Assembly (NCBI GenBank): GCA_016720835.1
Contig: JADKJW010000001.1
Span: 434,001-498,000 of the forward strand
Direction of reading: 5' to 3'
Origin: Ignavibacteria bacterium
GTDB lineage: Bacteria; Bacteroidota; Ignavibacteria; SZUA-365
DNA: 64,000 nucleotides
The notes beneath the pieces are model-generated. The model worked only from the letters and a program-made list of their open reading frames with translations, was not told the DNA's origin and did no database searches. The position numbers and the translations under genes are program-made. How positions within the stretch are numbered: position 1 is the first letter of the stretch; each line of letters opens with the position of its first letter. Shown piece by piece: positions 35,283-48,184 of this stretch.

Positions 35283-37736
35283 AGACAGGACAGCATCATT
35301 GTCACCAACGCCGGAACGGCGACGCTTTCGATCAGCTCGGCGACGGTGAACAATCCGCGTTTCACCATCAGCGGCGGCGGCCCCGGAGGCATCGCGCCTG
35401 GCGGCTCGCGCAAGTACACCGTGACCTTCTCGCCCACCGCAATCGGGTATCAAATCGGGACAGTGTTTTTCAACCACAACGCCACGCCGAACAAGGATTC
35501 CGTCCGCGTCACCGGAACCGGGACCGGCGCCGCGCTCGCGCCCGTATTCGCCGCTGCCGCGCCGTCGATCGATTTCGGCGATGTGACCAACGGCCAGACG
35601 AAGAAGGACAGCGTCAACGTGACGAATACCGGCACCGCCGCGCTCTCCATCACCTCGGTGGTTTCCAGCCTCGGACTGTACACGGTCGCGCCTACCACCG
35701 CGACGTTGCAGCCAAACGCTTCCCGCATGTTCGTCGTGACCTTCGCGCCTCTGACGAGCGGTCCCAAACCGGCCCTGCTGATCTTCTCGCACAACGCCGC
35801 GACAAAGAAGGACACGCTCACGCTCAATGGAAACGGCACCGGCACCGACATCGCGCCGCACTTCACGAATGCTCCAGCCATGCTCGATTTCGGGACGGTC
35901 AACACCGGCGCAAGCCTACTGGACAGCATCATCGTCACCAACACCGGCACGGCGAGCCTGTCCATCACGAACACGTCATCGACGAATGCGCGCTTCACCG
36001 TGACGCCGCGCAATGCCACGATCGCCGCAAGCACGAAGCGCACGTTCATGATCACGTTCGCGCCGACCACTCCCGGCGAGCAGCGCGGCTTCATCCGCTT
36101 TCCGCATAACGGGACGCCCGTGATGGATTCCGTCGAAGTCGTCGGAATCGGATCGGGTGCTGCCATCGAACCGGTCTTTGCCGCCACTCCCGCCTCACTC
36201 ACCTTCGGTCTGGTCGATACCGGCTCGTTCAAGACCGACAGCATCAAGGTGACCAATACCGGGACACAGTCGCTCACCCTCGCAAATATTTCGTCGGACA
36301 ACCCTCGTTTCACCGTGTCGCCGCGCAATGCGACCATTCTTCCGGGCGCCTTCCGCATGTTCGGCGTCACCTTCACCCCCACGACACCGGGAACACAGGA
36401 GGCGAACATCATTTTCCCCGGCAACGCCGCCTCGTCTCCCGATACCGTGCGCGCGACGGGCACCGGCAGTGCCGCCACGCAAACGCCGAACTTCACGGCC
36501 ACCCCGTCGAATCTCCGCTACGGATACGTTGAAACGCCGAAGACGAAGGTCGATTCCGTGGTGGTCACGAATACGGGCCGCGCACAGCTCGTCATCTCGG
36601 ATGTGTCTTCCGACAACGATCAGTTCACCGTGACGCCGAAGACCGCAACCATCGAGACATCCTCGTCGGTGACGTTCCGCATCGTCTTCGCCCCGGTGGG
36701 ACCGAACCGCGCGCAGGGCATGATCGTCTTTTCGCACAACGCCCCGAATGCGACGGACACGGTGACGGTGCTGGGCAACGATGTGCTGCCTTCGATGATT
36801 TCCGCCGCCCGCTCGCAACCCGCGGGCACCGAAGTCATCGTCGAAGGCGTCGTGACGCGCGCGAAGGGATCGAACCTCCGCATGCAGGACGGCAGCGGCG
36901 GCCTCACGGTGCGGCAGACCAGCGGCGCCTTCCATGACGCCATTGCATCAGGATTCGTGAAAATGGGCGACATGCTGCGCGTCTGGGGAAGGCTCTCGGA
37001 AGTGACCGGCCTCAAGCAGATCGCGCAGGCCGACATCATCAGCTTCGACCGCCTGTCGCGGGATCACATCCTCCCCGATCCCGTGCAGCTCACCCTGCCC
37101 GAGGTCGCCTCCACCGGAGAACAGTATGAAAGCATGCTGATCCGCGTCGTCGATCTCACCATCACTCCCGGGACGGACACGGCCTTCATCGCCGCGAAGA
37201 CCTATCAGATCAAGGACGCGGTTGATTCCACGCGTGCCGTTGTACTCCGCATCCCGGCGGCGACCGACACGGAGAATGCGGGCAGGAAGATCCCGTCGAC
37301 GAAAGCTGTCTTTACCGGCGTGCTCGGACAAGTCGCGACGACGGACCCGGCGAAGGGGTATCAACTCCTCCCCGTGCTGCTCGGCGATCTCACGGCTCCG
37401 GACCCGACGGGCGTGGAGGCTGCCTCCGCTCTTCCAGTTTCAACAACCCTGCTCGGCAGCTTCCCGAATCCGTTCTCGCCCGCCACGACGATCTCGTACG
37501 CGCTCGCCGCGCAGAGCCGCGTGACTCTGCGAGTGTACTCCGCGCTCGGCCGTGAAATCGCGACGCTGGTGGACGGCGTGACCGAGACGGGGACACACAG
37601 CGCAACGTGGAATGGCACCGATGCCGCGGGTCTCCGTGTACCCGCGGGAATCTACCTCTGCCGCTTCACCGCCGAGCCGCTTTCGGCAGGCACGCGAATC
37701 GTCTCTCATACGCGGACGCTCGTGCTCATGAAGTAG
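35283..37736 (+). pseudogene. 3' part of the broken choice-of-anchor D protein, with T9SS sorting domain
   Basis: This frame picks up mid-repeat with QDSIIVTNAGTATLSISS and runs through four further full repeats (for example APSIDFGDVTNGQTKKDSV). It continues with an OB-fold-like domain (VEGVVTRAKGSNLRMQDGSG, about 830-1000 of the joined protein) and ends in a T9SS sorting domain (LGSFPNPFSPATTISY, VPAGIYLCRF). It has no signal peptide or Shine-Dalgarno of its own; an ATG at 35220 overlaps the 5' part in the wrong frame. Compared with the regular repeats, the junction lacks the second half of repeat 3 and the first part of repeat 4. Confidence 0.75.
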
Positions 37737-37754
37737 GCCGCGACAAACGGGCAG

Positions 37755-37790
37755 AAAAAAAGCCGCCCTCTGCGATGCAGGGGGCGGCTT
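37755..37790 (-). terminator. Intrinsic terminator of the RNA helicase gene
   Basis: On the minus strand a 13-position stem with one mismatch (AGCCGCCCCCTGC with GCAGAGGGCGGCT) is followed by seven T residues. It can also serve the convergent broken gene, though the T-run on that side is weak. Confidence 0.8.
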
Positions 37791-37842
37791 CATTATTTCA
37801 GAGCGGGCGGTCGTTTAGAACAGCCGCACAGTCTTGCGTGGA

Positions 37843-39483
<1,641 letters not shown>

Positions 39484-39494
39484 GGAGACTCCTT

Positions 39495-39568
39495 GTTTTC
39501 AGAAGTCAAAAGAATATGGAGATGATGCGGGGCTCGAGCGATTGGCGGGTGCAGCGACTTCTGAAAAC
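39495..39568 (-). promoter_or_regulatory. Long-range inverted repeat in the helicase leader, next to its Shine-Dalgarno
   Basis: GTTTTCAGAAGTC (39495-39507) pairs perfectly with GACTTCTGAAAAC (39556-39568), 13 bp around a 48-base loop. On the transcript the second arm ends two or three bases before the Shine-Dalgarno of the TTG start. The Shine-Dalgarno itself lies in AAGGAGTCTCCTT, which is self-complementary and covers part of the start. Together they look like a leader structure affecting translation. Confidence 0.6.
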
Positions 39569-39751
39569 CGCGACTGCGAATACGAAGAGCGAAAATAGTT
39601 CCGCGGGGTGCGGCTATCATGAAGGCGTAATGCTTACTGTAGCAGCAGACAACGAATATAGCTATAAGTTGTTTTCATTCCAAATGTATAACACGGGGAG
39701 TTCAAGGGATCGTTCCCGGGTGGAAATAGAAACCAACGCCCTTCGCCGTCA

Positions 39752-40837
39752 CTACCTCACCCGCCGCAGCATGGTGATGACGCCCTCCTCGCCGCCTATG
39801 CCGGTACCCACAGCCACGAACAGGTCTCCAACATACGAGCAACTGTTGTAGAGACCAATACTCGGCTCGTGCCACACCCGCCAACTGCGTCCGTTGTAAT
39901 GCGCGATGTACCCGGAATGCATCACGACGAATACGTCATTCTCCGCCTGACCACGGACTTTTTCCTTATATATCAACGGGAGGTCCTGCTCTATCCAATT
40001 CCCGTGCAGATCTCCGATGAACAACCCGCTTCCCGCAGCGAAAATCCTGCCGGGCCGCTGGAACCACAACGATTCCACGTTCCGGTTCGGGCCCCAGGGG
40101 ATGCTGTCCGCCGTTCCATCCGGTTTCAGTCGTAGTATCCGCCGTTCCGCGATCCTCCAGGACTCCGACACAGCGCCCAGCACCAGCTCCTCGCTCGTCT
40201 CCGGATCTATTGCACCCCAGACGTCGTTGAAGCGCACCTTCGTGCCCGTCTCTATGCGCGTCCACTTCTTTCCATCGTAATGCACTGCGGTGCCGCGGTT
40301 CCCCGCGAAGTAGAGGTCGTTTTTCCGACCCCAGATCTCGGTCACAGATCCATCGTCCTTAGTAAGTACTCCCATATCCCAGAGATGGTACAAATGCCAG
40401 TTTCGACCGTCGCCATGAACAGGTCCTCCATTTGAAATCCATATATCATCAGGGGAAAGTGCAAAGACACCGTCTATGGTGCTATATCTCGGTTTCCCCT
40501 GATATTCCGGCATCGCCCGGCCGGGTGTCCAGGTGCGGCCATCCCATTTCAGGATGTTGAAGGGCGTCACCGCCGGGTCGGGACCGTAGATTTCGCCGAC
40601 GGCGTAGGCCAGCGTGTCGTTGATGATGGAGACGTCGTTCAGCACGCTTCCCAGATCGCCGAGCTTGTACGAGGTCATGATGAAGTCATAGTCCGTCGTA
40701 TCCGCGCCGGCGGCAGGGGGGGCCACGGAGTCGTTATTGCAGGACACAAGAAGCAGGGCCAGCGCGACGGTGAATGCAGTCGGCAGCAGGACGGCAAGTT
40801 GAGGCGGGACAGACCGTGGAAGTCTTATATCTTGCAT
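39752..40837 (-). CDS. Lipoprotein with beta-propeller-like repeats, unknown function
   Basis: A 361-residue predicted lipoprotein (AVLLPTAFTVALALLLVSC, lipobox LVSC). The ATG at 40837 is chosen because GGAG stands nine bases upstream and it gives a normal signal length. An ATG at 40888 overlaps the upstream protease stop (ATGA) and would add 17 residues. The rest repeats short tryptophan-glycine units (ILKWDGRTWTPG, AVHYDGKKWTRIE, IAHYNGRSWRVW), each near a 'VWGAID/IWGRKND' strand, as in T9SS-associated propeller proteins. No catalytic residues are evident. Position suggests cotranscription with the protease gene. Confidence 0.78.
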   Translation of the reverse strand: MQDIRLPRSVPPQLAVLLPTAFTVALALLLVSCNNDSVAPPAAGADTTDYDFIMTSYKLGDLGSVLNDVSIINDTLAYAVGEIYGPDPAVTPFNILKWDGRTWTPGRAMPEYQGKPRYSTIDGVFALSPDDIWISNGGPVHGDGRNWHLYHLWDMGVLTKDDGSVTEIWGRKNDLYFAGNRGTAVHYDGKKWTRIETGTKVRFNDVWGAIDPETSEELVLGAVSESWRIAERRILRLKPDGTADSIPWGPNRNVESLWFQRPGRIFAAGSGLFIGDLHGNWIEQDLPLIYKEKVRGQAENDVFVVMHSGYIAHYNGRSWRVWHEPSIGLYNSCSYVGDLFVAVGTGIGGEEGVITMLRRVR

Positions 40838-40884
40838 TGCATTGATCTCCGGCGATGAGGGGTTGAAACTGCCATCGGTGTGCA

Positions 40885-43800
40885 TCATCGCAGGAGCTGA
40901 AGAACTATTGTTCGGACGGCGTCGTCCGCGGTCACGCGGCAGAGATAGATTCCAGAGGGCAGGGCGCCGGCGTCGAACGGTATGCTTCGCCTGCCCGCGG
41001 GCAGAAGACCATCGAAGAGCACGGCCATTTCCTTCCCGAGGAGATTCGTCACCGCAACGCGCACCTGCGCCGGGGCCGCAATGAAGAAGGCGATGTCCGT
41101 GCTCCGCGCGAAGGGATTCGGATAATTCTGTTCCAAAGTAAACGCGGGCGGCGGCGCCATACTCACGGCGCTGTCGCTACCCTCCTTCGGCAGCCGCATC
41201 GCGGGGTCGTAATAGTAGTCGACGGCGCGGAGTGCGACATTGCCCGTGTACCCGCCGAGTTCCAGTTCGACGTACACATTCCGGTTCGCGAATGGATGGA
41301 GAGGGAGCGCGAGCCGGTTGTCGCGCCCGCCTTGCGCGAGTCCGTTCGGCGCGAACTGCGCGAAGACGGCCAATGGTTGTCTCGTGGCCTGATCCATGAG
41401 ACGCAGACGGGCTTGCAGGCCTGCCGGGAACGCATGCGTCCCCCGTCGTATCGCGCCCAGCCGGTAAACAAGCGCGCCGCCGGCCGGAGCGACAAACGGC
41501 TCGGATCGCAGGTACTCGTCGACCGTCTTAGTCCGCCCCACGACGAGCGTGTCGAAGCCGGTCGCCCAGTCGATCCGTTCATCCATCCCGCCACTGCGCA
41601 CGAACAACTCTCCGAGCCGGAGCGCAACGCGCGTGGTGTCGATCGCGAGGGTCAGTTCCCTGAGCGAGGCGAGCGGTGTATGCGCCGACGTCTTGGGCAG
41701 CGATCCCGAGCTACTGGCGACATGGCGGAGCGGGCCGGTGTGGACCGGCGGTTCGATAACGCTCGTGGCCGCATCCCTGAGCAGGCCCGCCGGCGCGTCA
41801 TCGACGCCGCTGGGGTGCAGGGATTTCGGAGAAAAGAACTGAGGCGAAGGATCCTCCCACCACAGCCCCTGCAGCCGTTGCACGAGGATGTTCGACGCGC
41901 CGTCGTTGTGCGCTATCCTGAGGCAGGAGTCGTAAGAAACGTCGTTCGCGGACATGAGGGTCGGCGCCCACCAATCCCTGTCTGGCAGACCGATGATGGT
42001 CGCCTGCGTGCCCCAGCCATTCCAGTATTTCTGCCGGAAATTAATGACCCGCTGATCGGGATTGTTGTAGAATGAGGTCCATGCGACGGCGGGGTAGCCA
42101 AGCGGATCGAAGGCGACGGACGGCGCGCCCTCCGGCGTCCAGCCCGGGTCGGAGATCAATTCCTTTGGCCAGAAGACGATAGGAGGAGGATATGGAAACA
42201 GCGAAATGGCGGAATAGTACACAGCCCGATCCTGTTCTTCAACCCATGCCAATCCGAACTGGCTCGTACCTGTTTTTGAGAGCGACGGCCGCATGGCGGG
42301 CCACACATCTCCCGCGACAGGCACCTCGCCCATTTCCATGAGGACGTCGTCCCAGAAGTAGTCGTACTTCAGCTTGCCGTTGCTCTTCTCGAAAACGACG
42401 AGCAATGCCGCATTGTTGAAGGACACGACTGGCGCCGCCTCGACGGAAGCATAGTCGCCTGGAATGGACAGGTCGGCGACCATGCCGCTGTCCGCGTATT
42501 TGAAGACATGCACCGTGCCCGCGTCGTTGAGGACGACATAGGCGCCGTTCGTGTCGGCGGCGATGGACGGATACATTCCATCGGCGATGAAGCGTTCGGG
42601 CTTCCACGTGCGGCCCGAGTCGGTGGACGAGGTGTACCACACCTTGCCTCCGGAGCTGTATACGAGTTGGTACAGCCCTCCCGGGCTGTAGGATTGCCCG
42701 TACTGCGAGAGCGTCCAGGCGAGTTTGCGCTGCGAATTCGGGCAGGTGGCGCAGATCGACACTGCGTCGCTGAACGCGTCCCCCGATGCGAGATGCGCCT
42801 TGTACACCGCGTCGAAAACGGTGCCCGCGGAGTCGAAGACGATCCCCGTACGGAGACTGTCGGGATATTGCAGGGTGAAGGAAGATGCGCCCGTCTCCCA
42901 TCCGAGGAAATTCAGGTAGAATTCACCGCCTCCGACATGTCGATTCTCAAAAAAAGGCAGCGCGCCGACGGAATAATTCGGGTGATCGGGCCACCAGTTG
43001 GGATTTTGATCGAGAATTACTCCTCCCGGAATTACGTACGGTGTCGTTACTTCGACCCATATCGCGCTGTCCATGCCGCGGTTCCTCTCAAGGCTGAAGT
43101 ATTTCGGGTCGAAGTAATCGACGCGCCAAGGGTCGCGGAACTCTGCTGCTCCATCGAAACGCGCGTTGAGATCGACGGTTTTCGTCGCGACGACAGTATC
43201 GCGGAAGGAAGGGGCAAGAAAGGCGACAAGGGTTTGAAGTTGAGGTTCGATGATGAACTCCCTGTGGTTCGCAATATCGGATAGGCCGGGATTATTCCAA
43301 TACCGGTACCTGTATCCGCGGATAGGATTGCCCCGCATTGTTAACTGCGCCGCTTTGAGAACCTGCGTCGAACCGAGCGGGAAATCGAACTGCTGTGGGA
43401 CGTTGTATTCGGTGAACCCCGTGCTCTTTTCCAAATGTCCGATTCCGGTGAAACCTGTCGAGGTCAAATCGTCCTCCCACTGTTGATCCACCGTCACGCC
43501 CTGCGCCTGCACGATATCGCGAATCTCGAAAACCACCGGCGAGAGGGCGAAGAACACGCTCTGGGAAGTGTCCGCCGCCACCTTGATTCTCGCCTGCGTC
43601 GTCGTCACTGCCGGGATGGTGACGAAGGCCTCCCCGTCATTCGCCGTCGCCGAGTCGAGAACGTACGGCCAGGTGTAGCCGCTGTCCGTCGAGAGCGAAA
43701 TCTGAACAAGGGAGCAGGAGATCGGCGCAGCGGTGGTATTGGCGACAGTCCACGATACGCGCTGCTGCGCATTACCCTCCCAGATGACGGGCAAGCATGG

Positions 43801-45536
43801 CTCCGTCACAACGAAGGGTCCGTCATTGGTGACGGTGAGACGCGTCGTGTCGAAGGACGAACCGGTGAAGTTGTCCCGCACGGTCAGGCAGAACTTGAGC
43901 GCTCTCGTGTACGCGGGCAGGCTTTCGCCGAGCGTGGCCGTTTTCCTGACGACGTCGCGGATCTGCGGGAACACTCGCGCAGGCGAGGTCGTCGGTTTGA
44001 AGCTTCTGAAGATCGGAGCGTCTCCCGTCGGCTGTTGACCAGGGAATTGCACGGGACCCAGATCATGCTCCTCCCAGCAATAGGTCAGCGAGTCGTCGCC
44101 TGGATCGACATCGGAGGCTGCTCCCGTAAGGATGAACGGAGTGCCTTTCGGAATCGCGCAGGGCGTGGTCAGCCAGTCCACACGCGGCGGGTGATTGCCG
44201 GTTGCGGTCTTGATCGCACAGGATCCGCCTGCGCCCGGATCTCTGATGAAGGAAAATATTTCATCGAGATTTGCACGATTGAAATAATCGTCAGCGGTAT
44301 CCTGGACCATGAACGCGCCCTCCCCTCCGCTGTACCCCATGATCGTCGTGCCGCGGAACGGTTCATAGGCCATGGTATCGACTCGACCGCCGAAGCCGTT
44401 GAAGATGTGACTTCCTCCGAACTGGTGTCCAAGTTCGTGTGCGACGTAGGAAAGTTCGAACACTGTCCCCTTCGGTACGAGTTGGCCTGAACTACCGCTT
44501 CCTTTCCTGTTGAGCACGCAGACGCCGCGATCCCATGCACCGCCTGACCGCATGAGCCCGCACTCTCCTGGCAAACCGCCACCGAGGAATACATGCCCGA
44601 CATGGTAATTTGCGTCGCCAATTGCGCTGTCCAGTAGATGCTGGTTCTGCACTGTGGGCGGAAGGCTGTCGATATCGTGGAATGGATCGCTCTGAAAATC
44701 CGTGAAAATGAGGATGCTGTCGTTTTCAATAAGCTCGAATGATACCGCGAGTTCCCTTCTGAAGATTCCGGTGATGCGATTCAGCGTCGTCACGACCGCC
44801 GCGAGTCCCTTGGCGCGATCTGCTGAATCAGGGTAACTGTGATACCGTGTGTATTCGCCGCAGGCGGCAATGGCGATGCGGTAGGTGCGCAACGTATCGC
44901 CGATCGTTCCTGATGCGGGTGTGAGCGGCGAGCGAGCGGACACGCCACCGTCCCCTTGTTTTGCGAAGCGCTCCTGGCGCTGCGAGACTTCGCTGTTTTC
45001 GTCTGTGATACCGGATCGGGCATCCGGTTTGAAGTAGCTGATGTAGAGGTCCTTCCTGCCCCTGATGCAGGGATCGATGTAGATCGTGCGGTCCAGCCGC
45101 AATATCATGCCATGAAAACCTTGCGGAGTCAGATCGAGGCGGCAGGTCGCGAAGGGGCCGGCGATGCTGTGGCCTGCGTACGTGCGTATCCCCGGGTACC
45201 CGGCGGCAAGGCCCGGCGCCATGACAGGGGATTCTTCGATCAGGAAGAGTTGATACGATCCATCGGGCATGGGAAGCGCAAGCGCAGGTCGGGTCACGGT
45301 TGCCAAAGCAGTTTCGTGCGGCGCCGTTTGTAGTATCGCGTTCAACCGGTCGAGATCAGCTCTTGTCGCGCTCCAGCTCCTTGGTCCGACTTCTTCCAGT
45401 GAAATCGCGGCCAGCGTAGATTTTTCTACCGGCGACCAAATCCCCCTCCCGTTCCTTCCCCCGTTAAAGGTTGAGCGGACAAGATCGAAGGTACAATGAC
45501 AAGTGCGGCGATCGAGATGAAGCGGTAATGCGGCAT
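40885..45536 (-). CDS. Giant T9SS metalloprotease of the M12B (reprolysin-like) type, signal peptide in another frame
   Basis: The main frame encodes about 1530 credible residues. The protease domain has HELGHQFGGSHIFN (HExxHxxGxxH) and a Met-turn (TTIMGYSGGEGAF). It is preceded by a propeptide-like region (EEVGPRSWSATRADLDRLNA) and followed by Ig-like domains, a large beta-rich middle with sialidase-like strands (VWYTSSTDSGRTWKPE) and a T9SS sorting domain (LEQNYPNPFARSTDIAFF, LPSGIYLCRV). The signal peptide (MPHYRFISIAALVIVPSILS-AQ, ATG at 45536) lies in a different frame, which ends in a stop shortly after. Two runs of five G residues (complement of 45442-45446 and 45458-45462) lie at the switch; one added base would join the frames. 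The main frame is open to an ATG at 45597, but that gives no signal peptide. Confidence 0.8.
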
Positions 45537-45795
45537 GACTACCTCCTTCAGGTGCAATGTGCTTGAAATCCGCGTACTCCCGCTGCGGATGTTCCATGGA
45601 GAAATAACTCCGTCCGAAACGTCTGCATCGTAGCTCATTCTCACTCCAAAGTCAACTAACTTCTCCGATTTCGCCGAGAATATCGTTCCGCGTCGCTGGA
45701 GTCATCGATCACACACGCTGCGACAATTCACCGTGCAACTTTCCTCTCCGGACTTCGTTAACTTCAGATTCCATCACCTGCCGGAGCCGCTCCTG

Positions 45796-47997
45796 ATGCC
45801 CCGCCCGAACTTCTCCCTCCTTCTCGTTCTCGCGCTTTCTCTCTCGGCGGTGTCCCTCGCGCAGCAGAAATCCCTGCGTCTGCGCGCGGCCCCATCGCGA
45901 CCTGTGATCGACGGCGTGGTGGACGACGTGTGGGCGACGGCTGATTCCGCCGCCGATTTTGAGCAACTTTCCCCGTATTATCATAAGGCTCCCGCGCATC
46001 GCACGGAGGCGCGTGTCCTGACCACCCCCGACGCGCTGTACTGCCTCATGCGCTGCGAAGCCGATCCGCGGACCGTGCAGCATCCGACGGGCAAGCTCGA
46101 CGATTTCGGCGGCGACATCGTCTCCATCATGCTTGATACCTTCGGCGACAAGCAGACCGCGTACAAGTTCGCCGTCAGCGCGGGGGGCGTGCGCATTGAC
46201 TGCCGTCTCCTCGACGACGCGCGCAACCGCGACTACAACTGGGACGGCGTCTGGTTCGCGGCCGCAAAGATGTACGATTGGGGCTTCATCGTGGAAATGG
46301 AAATCCCCTACCGCTGCATCCAATACGACGAATCGCTGCTGCAGTGGGGTTTGGACTTCGATCGCTGGGTCCCCGAGGGGGGCGAAGATCTCTACTGGGC
46401 ATCGTATGAAGAAAACGAGGGCCAGCGCATCTCCAAATTCGGCAGCCTGCTCTTCGACGGCCAGCGGCCCACGGCGCATGGCCTCAACCTCGAGATTTAC
46501 CCCGTCGGCCTCCAGAAGACCACGGCCATCCGCGAAGGCGCGTACCGCGTGGAGCATGACGCCGGACTCGACATCTTCTACAATCCATCGAAATCGCTCA
46601 CCTTCCAGGCGACTGCGAATCCGGACTTCGCGCAGATCGAGGCCGATCCCTTCCAATTCAGCATCTCGCGCTACGAAACGTACTTCAACGAGCGCCGGCC
46701 GTTCTTCACGCAGGGCAATGAAGTGTTCATGGCCGCAGGGCGCGAACAGAACAGCGGGTTCTACAGACCATTGGAGTTGTTCTATTCGCGGCGCATCGGC
46801 AAAAAACTGCCCGATGGTAGCGAAGCTCCGTTGCTGTTCGGGTCCAAGGCGTTCGGTCGCGCTGACGACTGGGAGTACGGTGGCTTCGCGGCCATCGCCG
46901 GCGAAACGGAGTATGAAACACCATCGGGGCCTGTTGTCGAACAACGCGCCACCTTCGTCTCGGCACGCGTGAAAAAACAGATCTGGGAAAACTCGTCCGT
47001 TGGTGTGCTCTTCGTCGGCAAGCACGACAAGGACAACGACGAGGGCGTGATTGATATCGACGGCGCGCTGCGTGGCTCGGACTGGCAGCTCGCGTACCAG
47101 CTCGCCCGCTCGTATCGGAACAACACGGGCGACTACGCCGCGTCGGCGGGGTACAAACTCGAGCAGGACAAGCTGTTCCTCGCGGCAAAAGGACGGGCGA
47201 TCGGCAACGATTTCGACATCAGCCAGGTGGGTTACGTGCCGTGGAAAGGACTCGCGGATTTCGTCGCGCTCGGAGGCCCGCGCTGGTACTTCCCTGAAGG
47301 CGAGCTGCGCGCGCTGCTGCTCTACGCGGGCGGTGCGGTCACGTACGAACATGCTGACCTGTACACCGATCACTCGGCCCTCCTCGGCATGAACATGAGC
47401 TTCCGGTCCAATTTCGGCTTCGAGATCAACGCGAGCCACGGCCGCTCCAGGGACGGCGACACCACGTATCCCTCCACGGAAGTCACATTTTCGTCCTGGT
47501 TCAACATTTCCCCGAAGTGGAGCGCGAACATGTACGGTGGCTGGCAGCGGAGCTTCAATTTCCGGCGCGGGTATCAATCGTACTACGCCTGGTACGGCGT
47601 CGGGGCTTCGTGGACAGTCTTCGACGAATTACAGATCGGAACCTCCTTTGATTCGTTCATCGAGGGGCGTCCCGTCGCGAATCCGGACAAGGAGAGCAGC
47701 ATCGAGGAAGTCACCATCAACACGCGTCCGTTTTTCTCGCTGACACCCGTGAACGATCTGAACATCTATGCCTACATCGATCTCGTCGCGAAGCGATCGA
47801 CGGACCGTGTCGAGCAGCTGCTCGGCGGGCTGCTCATCTCCTACCAGTTCCTGCCGAAGAGCTGGGTGTACCTCTCGATCAACGAAATCCGCGACTGGCG
47901 TGTAGACTCCCCCGCGGGCAGCCAGACGCCCGTTGAACGCTTCCAGATGCGCGAGCGCGCCGCGGTGTTGAAGGTGAAATATCTGTACTATCTGTGA
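45796..47997 (+). CDS. DUF5916 outer-membrane protein with CBM9-like N-terminal domain
   Basis: A 733-residue exported protein (signal MPRPNFSLLLVLALSLSAVSLA-Q; ATG at 45796 with GGAG nine bases upstream). Residues 25-220 are a CBM9-like domain (RPVIDGVVDDVWATA, then WDGVWFAAAKMYDWGFIVEM and MEIPYRCIQY). The rest is the DUF5916 region: TANPDFAQIEADPFQF, RRPFFTQGNEVF, then many alternating strands with terminal aromatic residues (VKYLYYL) expected of an outer-membrane beta barrel. Carbohydrate-related roles are often suggested for the family, without proof. It is divergent from the protease gene and followed by a heptamer repeat and a terminator. Confidence 0.9.
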   Translation: MPRPNFSLLLVLALSLSAVSLAQQKSLRLRAAPSRPVIDGVVDDVWATADSAADFEQLSPYYHKAPAHRTEARVLTTPDALYCLMRCEADPRTVQHPTGKLDDFGGDIVSIMLDTFGDKQTAYKFAVSAGGVRIDCRLLDDARNRDYNWDGVWFAAAKMYDWGFIVEMEIPYRCIQYDESLLQWGLDFDRWVPEGGEDLYWASYEENEGQRISKFGSLLFDGQRPTAHGLNLEIYPVGLQKTTAIREGAYRVEHDAGLDIFYNPSKSLTFQATANPDFAQIEADPFQFSISRYETYFNERRPFFTQGNEVFMAAGREQNSGFYRPLELFYSRRIGKKLPDGSEAPLLFGSKAFGRADDWEYGGFAAIAGETEYETPSGPVVEQRATFVSARVKKQIWENSSVGVLFVGKHDKDNDEGVIDIDGALRGSDWQLAYQLARSYRNNTGDYAASAGYKLEQDKLFLAAKGRAIGNDFDISQVGYVPWKGLADFVALGGPRWYFPEGELRALLLYAGGAVTYEHADLYTDHSALLGMNMSFRSNFGFEINASHGRSRDGDTTYPSTEVTFSSWFNISPKWSANMYGGWQRSFNFRRGYQSYYAWYGVGASWTVFDELQIGTSFDSFIEGRPVANPDKESSIEEVTINTRPFFSLTPVNDLNIYAYIDLVAKRSTDRVEQLLGGLLISYQFLPKSWVYLSINEIRDWRVDSPAGSQTPVERFQMRERAAVLKVKYLYYL

Positions 47998-48004
47998 GAA
48001 ACAG

Positions 48005-48055
48005 ATGTGAGATGAAGATGTGAGATGTGAGCTGTGAGATGAAAATGTGAGATAA
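48005..48055 (+). repeat. Short TGTGAGA/GATGTGA heptamer repeats directly after a stop codon
   Basis: Within 60 bases of the DUF5916 stop, ATGTGAGATGA-type words recur about six times (48010-48054), mostly with 7-base spacing and a few slips. The same word in the same orientation relative to its gene occurs after the stop codon at 62009. Confidence 0.75.
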
Positions 48056-48076
48056 AGATTGGAGAACGGATGAATG

Positions 48077-48118
48077 CGACAAGGCCGCCCTGATATCGGA
48101 CGGCCTTGTCGTTTTTTT
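48077..48118 (+). terminator. Intrinsic terminator of the DUF5916 gene
   Basis: An 11-bp perfect stem (CGACAAGGCCG, 48077-48087, with CGGCCTTGTCG, 48101-48111) is followed by seven T residues. Confidence 0.88.
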
Positions 48119-48184
48119 ATCTTCTGTCGTGCGGAATCCGCGCTGCGCGGGCTCGACTTCCGCTCGCTCGGCGGACCGGCAGAC

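Noticed and set aside
45709..47577. Long minus-strand frame opposite the DUF5916 gene
   Set aside because: Antisense shadow; the plus-strand protein has signal peptide, CBM9-like and barrel features.
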